A stretch of 64,000 bases of DNA from Rutidosis leptorrhynchoides. Taxonomy: Eukaryota; Streptophyta; Magnoliopsida; Asterales; Asteraceae. Where the stretch lies: the NCBI RefSeq assembly GCF_046630445.1, contig NC_092342.1, positions 84,389,001 to 84,453,000 on the forward strand. The letters run 5' to 3'. Positions 59,545 to 64,000 of this stretch are shown here, piece after piece. A program made the position numbers and the translations under genes. The number at the start of each line of letters is the position of its first letter. The first letter of the stretch is position 1. A model generated the notes under the pieces. That model was not told the DNA's origin, searched no databases, and worked only from the letters and a program-made list of their open reading frames with translations.

Positions 59545-60069
59545 CTAAACAAGATTCCACATCTAAAAGCATCTACTAACACAGATGGAAGTCGTTCCGT
59601 TGCAAATAAATCTGACGCTGACGACACGGACAACGCAAAATCGTCACCATCTTCATCGTCTCGAAAAGTTCTCCATGAGGTATCTCTTTATTTTTTTTTT
59701 TAATCTTATATATGATCATTTGATTGGCTGGTTAATAATTAGGGATTTACTTATTGAAAATATGACGAATTCAAAACTCTAACTAGGGTGTTCACCATAG
59801 TTTCTCCATTAATATTAGTACTCAGTTGTTTTACCAGATGTAATCAATATGTTTTGTTCTTGAATATAGCTAAATTTTGTTTTTTCAAAATTAGCTTTGT
59901 TATTTTCCTGTTTTGTATAAAAGCATCGGAGGTATATATAGGTACACACACGCTTATGTAATTGATTTGTATTGTTTGTTGTACACATGTTTTTTTTTTT
60001 TATATACCGATGCAGATGGATCACCATGGCCGTGAAGTTCTGATTCTAGAGCAGAGCACATCCTCCTAG
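59545..60069 (+). CDS. Possible exon pair of an unidentified gene
   Basis: An open stretch ending CTCCATGAG at 59679 before GTATCT is Ser/Asp-rich (KSDADDTDNAKSSPSSSS). ACTAACACAG at 59584 could be its acceptor. GATGCAG at 60015 opens 60016-60069 in phase and ends in TAG. No Met precedes in this frame, and I cannot identify the product. It may be a decayed gene. Confidence 0.25.
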
Positions 60070-60919
60070 AAATCAAAATTCCGAAGGCCTTTGATGTTCT
60101 AGCACCATAATAGCCATTCAAATTTGGACCTAAACCCAAACAGTATTGCGATTTTGGAGGGAAATTATCATCAGCATATCACACCGTCGTTATTTCTTTT
60201 CGCAGGTAATTTTATATTTTAATTAAACGTTGTGTTTGTTTGTTGCTTTTGATGTTAATCTGTTTATTTTTCGTGTTCTTCACTGTGGTTGCCTTTGTAG
60301 TTGGGTTATTGGAAAGAGGAACTAGGGTTATAGTTGCTTCACTTCCAGTCAAGTTTTCATGTGAGATTTTGTTTACCCCTATATTTGATCTGCTAAACAG
60401 TAAGATATCAGTTTTATTGTAAGTATGTAGTTTTTTATTTTTATTTTTTTATATATTTATTTTTATTTTGCAGTTGTTTTGATGCTGTTGCCTACTGTGA
60501 TCTCCTCCATACTGTTTGCAGGTAGTTTTAAGGTTTTAATTCTGTATTTTGTTTACTTATTTTGTATGATGTTGCTGTCTTTTTCTAGGATGTTTTTGAT
60601 GTATAGCTGCATAGTTATAATTTGTTCTCTGTTTATAGCTCCTTTTTAGTCTAAGCTAATGATATTGTACGTCCCATCGATCCCTCAACCCGGGCTCCTG
60701 GTAAAAATATATGAGGGATGTTCTGTTTCTGCAAAACAATTTGCTACAACTGATTACATGTGTTGATTTAATGAGATGCATATACCGTCTGCTATTCATT
60801 TGTGTGTGGTTGCCACTAAGCATGCTGGTGTTGTGGATATTAGTGTTCCTGGAGATGCTATTGTGGTTGGCTTATTCTTTAATTTCTAGGGGCAACCTTC
60901 TTTCGATTATTGGTATTCA

Positions 60920-61011
<92 letters not shown>

Positions 61012-61876
61012 TAATTTATTGATTATGTTTCACACAAGTTATACTGATACTTGGTTTCAAGATCTATAGCAACATTATAACCAGGTTTAAGGTACGTTTG
61101 CAATTCCAACATACTCTCTTTATGGGTTTCCATATCTGATAAACTCATCCTTAGTCCATTACAAAAATAATTCAATGGCAATTTCCAAATCTTCTCGAAT
61201 ACTTATCCTATCTAATTCTGTATATAATAGTGATTATTAGTATCATTTACATGCACACTTTGTATTGCTCTAACACAAGTGTTAGCTTAGCTATTGTACA
61301 ATTATGTAACAAAAAACATCGCGATATATGTAAACAATATGTGATGCACAATTATGCCAACTGGAACCTGTATGCCTTTCAAGGTGGCCGAAGCAACGCG
61401 CGGCTGACCACCTACTTGTTTAAATATAAAAAAACAAATACCACTAGAATACAAATATAAATTAATAAAACTTTAAGACAAAACAAATTGTTTTTTTGAA
61501 CTTTAAGACAAAACAAATTATGTTAGTCGAATTTGGTTTAACTTTGATTGAATAACTTTGAAGTGCTAAAAAGATACTAGTCCGTACTATTCCTTTAATT
61601 GTATCATAAAATTTTGAAACAATATATGTCGAAAGAAAAGGTAAAGGCTTTGACTTTTCTTTACTGTGATTTCTAAATGACTGAGAGTGGTTTTATACGG
61701 AGTAATTATTTTGCCATCTTACAAGTTACAACTTCATATATGATAAAATTTATAAACTTAGGGTAAAGTGTTACCTTCATTTTATTCCTAGTCTGAGTCT
61801 GGATAGCATAAAACTTTGAACTAATGTCACTATTCCTCTAAGGTTACTCATTATGATATTCGGGAAAGCTTTCGAA
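60070..61876. other. AT-rich region without a supportable gene
   Basis: Short frames only. One stretch (about 60675-60890) reads in one frame as YVPSIPQPGLLVKIYEG ... IHLCVVATKHAGVVDI with a stop between, which could be a gene remnant. (TA)n occupies about 60933-61006. Confidence 0.5.
60933..61006. repeat. (TA)n microsatellite
   Basis: About 37 TA units. Confidence 0.95.
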
Positions 61877-62785
61877 CAGTGGCGGAGGTATATGGTAACA
61901 TATGGGGTCATATGACACCATTGAAAACCTATAATATTGGGCTTATAGTGTTGAAAATAGTAGTATAATATTCTGAATGGTCAACAAATGACACCAACGA
62001 ATTTTTAATATGTAACTCATTCATTAAAAACCTTATACATCTGGGCGGTGAATTGAAATTATAAACGTAATAATTATAATTATTATAATTAATAATTAAT
62101 GACGCATTTAATATAATTTAATTAATGCATTTGAGAAAATTAAGCTACCCTACTCATCACATCAGCAAAGATCCGATACCCACAATTAAATTTGTTATAT
62201 TTGGGTTGAGATAATTTTCATTTGTTATATTTAGATTGAGATAATTTTTGTTGTGTTTTTTATTTACCCTTTTGCACTATATAAATTTAAGATTTATTGA
62301 TTTTTAGATTTTATACTTAATTTAGTTCGAACTCGTTTATATCATATATTAGTCAGAGTTTGTCAATTAATCTCTCTCTTTTTTTTTTTAACCGTAAGTG
62401 GCACATTGATGGTAACCTGACTTCCCATAGGGGAGGTTAGAGATTCGACTCTCATGTGTTGCAAAAAAAATTTCCTTTGTAGTTAGCCCATTTAATGCGC
62501 CTCAGAGGTTTTACACGTCTATGTATTTGAACCTCACCCGAGGGGATTTTAACACACGCGATGCTTGTATGGATTCGTCGTGGGTGTTTCCTCTCGAGGG
62601 GCTATAGGACTGTAATGGTTCGTACCAGAGAAATGATCGGGTGGGTGGGTTCCGACATCGTATTCGGACCTCAGTCAGTGACTCTCCTAGCTGTTGTTAA
62701 AAAAAAGTTTAATCTCTTTTTAGAATTGGTACGTTTTAATATTATATTATGACACCATCTATCCGAAATCCTGGCTTCGCCACTG
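61877..62785. mobile_element. Non-autonomous hAT-like element, 909 bp, with 8-bp TSD
   Basis: Termini CAGTGGCGGAG and, reverse complemented, CAGTGGCGAAGCCAGGA. CTTTCGAA at 61869-61876 and CTTTCGAA at 62786-62793 form a perfect 8-bp target duplication, as hAT elements leave. No transposase is encoded. A SINE is inserted in its right half. Confidence 0.85.
62376..62708 (+). mobile_element. tRNA-derived SINE inside the hAT-like element
   Basis: A-box-like GTGGCACATTGATGG near 62399 and B-box-like AGATTCGACTC near 62439 lie at the left end; an A run (62699-62706) is at the right end. TTAATCTCT at 62367-62375 and at 62709-62717 is a 9-bp target duplication. No ORF is expected. Confidence 0.7.
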
Positions 62786-63080
62786 CTTTCGAAGTTATCT
62801 TCCTGGCTTCTCTTTGGACAATTTAGAGATATCGGAACTCGTTCGTTATTTATTTCAAGATGCCGCGTTTAAGAAAAGTATTAACTGATCATTCTCGTTT
62901 CAAGATGACGCGTTTAGGAAAAGCTATATTATGAATAGTGGTGTTGCAAACTCTTTTATTTTGATTACTAGACTAGATATTCCAAAACTTGTATACATTG
63001 AGTTCTTGATAGCAAAACCCTTTAACTCTTTGTAAATTTGTTCCCTAATTTCTTATTGCGTGTCGGTATGTAATTAAAAG

Positions 63081-63087
<7 letters not shown>

Positions 63088-63146
<59 letters not shown>
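63088..63146. repeat. (TA)n microsatellite
   Basis: TA run directly next to the element end at 63147. Confidence 0.93.
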
Positions 63147-63149
<3 letters not shown>

Positions 63150-63415
63150 GTAGGATCAAGAGGGAAGTAACCATTCGGGGGGGAAGCAAAAACTTTTTTT
63201 TTTTCGTTTTTTGAAAAAACTTTGTTCACGAACATTATAGATGAGATGAAAATATGAACATTTAGTAGAGACACTTTGTGATAAATGTTTTTATTTTGGC
63301 GGAAAAACGCTCGAAGAAGTAATATATATAACAATTATCGTGTTTTTCGAGTTTATTTTGAGGTTTTAGCTATTGAGGTTTAGATATTAGGGTTTATAGG
63401 GTTTAGATATTAGGG

Positions 63416-63501
<86 letters not shown>

Positions 63502-64000
63502 GCAGGATCAATGGGGAAGTAACCAATCGGGGGGAAGCGGGGGGAAGCAAAATTTTTTTTTTTTCGTTTTTTTTGAAATTTTTTTTTCCGGCATCAAGAT
63601 CACACGAAAATAAGAACATTTAGAAGAGACACTTCCTGATTAATGTTATTATTTAGGCGGGAAAACGATCGATAAAAATAACATTCAAGATAATATTGTT
63701 CGTGAAGAATATGAACGTTTTTTTTCTTCATGTTTTGTGAAGTAAAATTTAGCCCGATTTAGAGTTTAACACCAAACCCCAAACCCTAAGCCCTAAACCT
63801 TAAACCCTAAACTCTAAACTGTTCGTGTTAAAAACTCAATCTAAATCCTAAATCTAAACCCTAAATCTAAACCCTAAACCCTAAATTTCTAAACCCTAAT
63901 ATTTAAACCCTAATATCTAAACCCCAATAGCTAAAACCTCAAAATACGCTCGAAAAACACGATAATTGTTATATATTACTTCTTTGAGCGTTTTTCCGCC
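63147..64000. mobile_element. Inverted-repeat (MITE-like) element with nested second copy and telomere-like motifs
   Basis: 63147 (GTGGTAGGATCAAG) and 63499 (GGGGCAGGATCAATGG) begin two related copies, each with a GGGGGAAGCAAA block and a long T run. 63299-63418 is the inverse complement of 63881-64000, both carrying AACAATTATCGTGTTTTTCG and AAACCCTAAT-type units. The second copy and a (TA)n tract (63419-63498) sit between the arms. The right end lies beyond the window. Confidence 0.65.
63419..63498. repeat. (TA)n microsatellite
   Basis: About 40 TA units between the two copies of the inverted-repeat element. Confidence 0.95.

Noticed and set aside
60240-60422. 60-aa hydrophobic protein as a real gene
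   Set aside because: T-rich sequence alone produces such frames; no domain, conservation or splice context supports it.

Overview
This is repeat-dominated plant nuclear DNA. A spliced type-B cytokinin response regulator, GT-AG introns with AT-rich interiors, plant-type LTR retrotransposons primed by tRNA-iMet or tRNA-Asp, an L1-type LINE, a SINE and hAT-like elements all point to a higher plant. The style of the RRM-containing LINE ORF1 and the very long gypsy LTRs suggest a eudicot, probably Asteraceae; that last step is recognition from memory, not proof.

Layout. 1-3715: 5' end of a minus-strand gypsy-type element (start of gag, PBS, 3.25 kb LTR) that runs off the left edge. 3716-5816: a retroposed 3' fragment, two terminal exons of an unidentified gene and a 186-bp tandem duplication. 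5935-8085: an intact, intronless RRM reading frame with a poly(A) tail, probably a retroposed LINE ORF1. 8656-13451: the one clear cellular gene, a five-exon type-B ARR transcription factor on the minus strand, with copies of one small transposon family in introns 1 and 3. 14708-20600: a nearly intact Ty1/copia element on the minus strand with 5-bp target duplications.

20675-59333 is one nested block. The host is a minus-strand L1-type LINE of about 6.4 kb. Two solo LTRs (23203-26913 and 27480-31086, opposite orientations) sit in its ORF2. An Athila-like gypsy element (33832-58712, plus strand) sits in its ORF1. The Athila element carries gag-protease and an env-like ORF but no polymerase. 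A third element, a 12.4 kb minus-strand gypsy derivative with 4 kb LTRs and almost no coding capacity (40275-52716), sits in what looks like an intron of the Athila env-like gene. Target-site duplications support each step.

59340-64000: an uncertain exon pair, AT-rich sequence, a hAT-like element with an 8-bp TSD that was itself hit by a SINE, and nested copies of an inverted-repeat element carrying telomere-like AAACCCTAA motifs.

The most unusual signals are (i) about nine short hairpins with a conserved TAAAGT-type loop and different but self-complementary stems in the Athila 3' region, (ii) arrays of odd palindromes with a GCGNCGC core in its LTRs and interior, (iii) a tRNA-like A-box/B-box module kept at matching places in diverged long LTRs, and (iv) probable introns in both the Athila env-like ORF and the copia gag/pol junction. 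Only the ARR gene looks like a normal host gene; the rest is mostly transposon layers of different ages.
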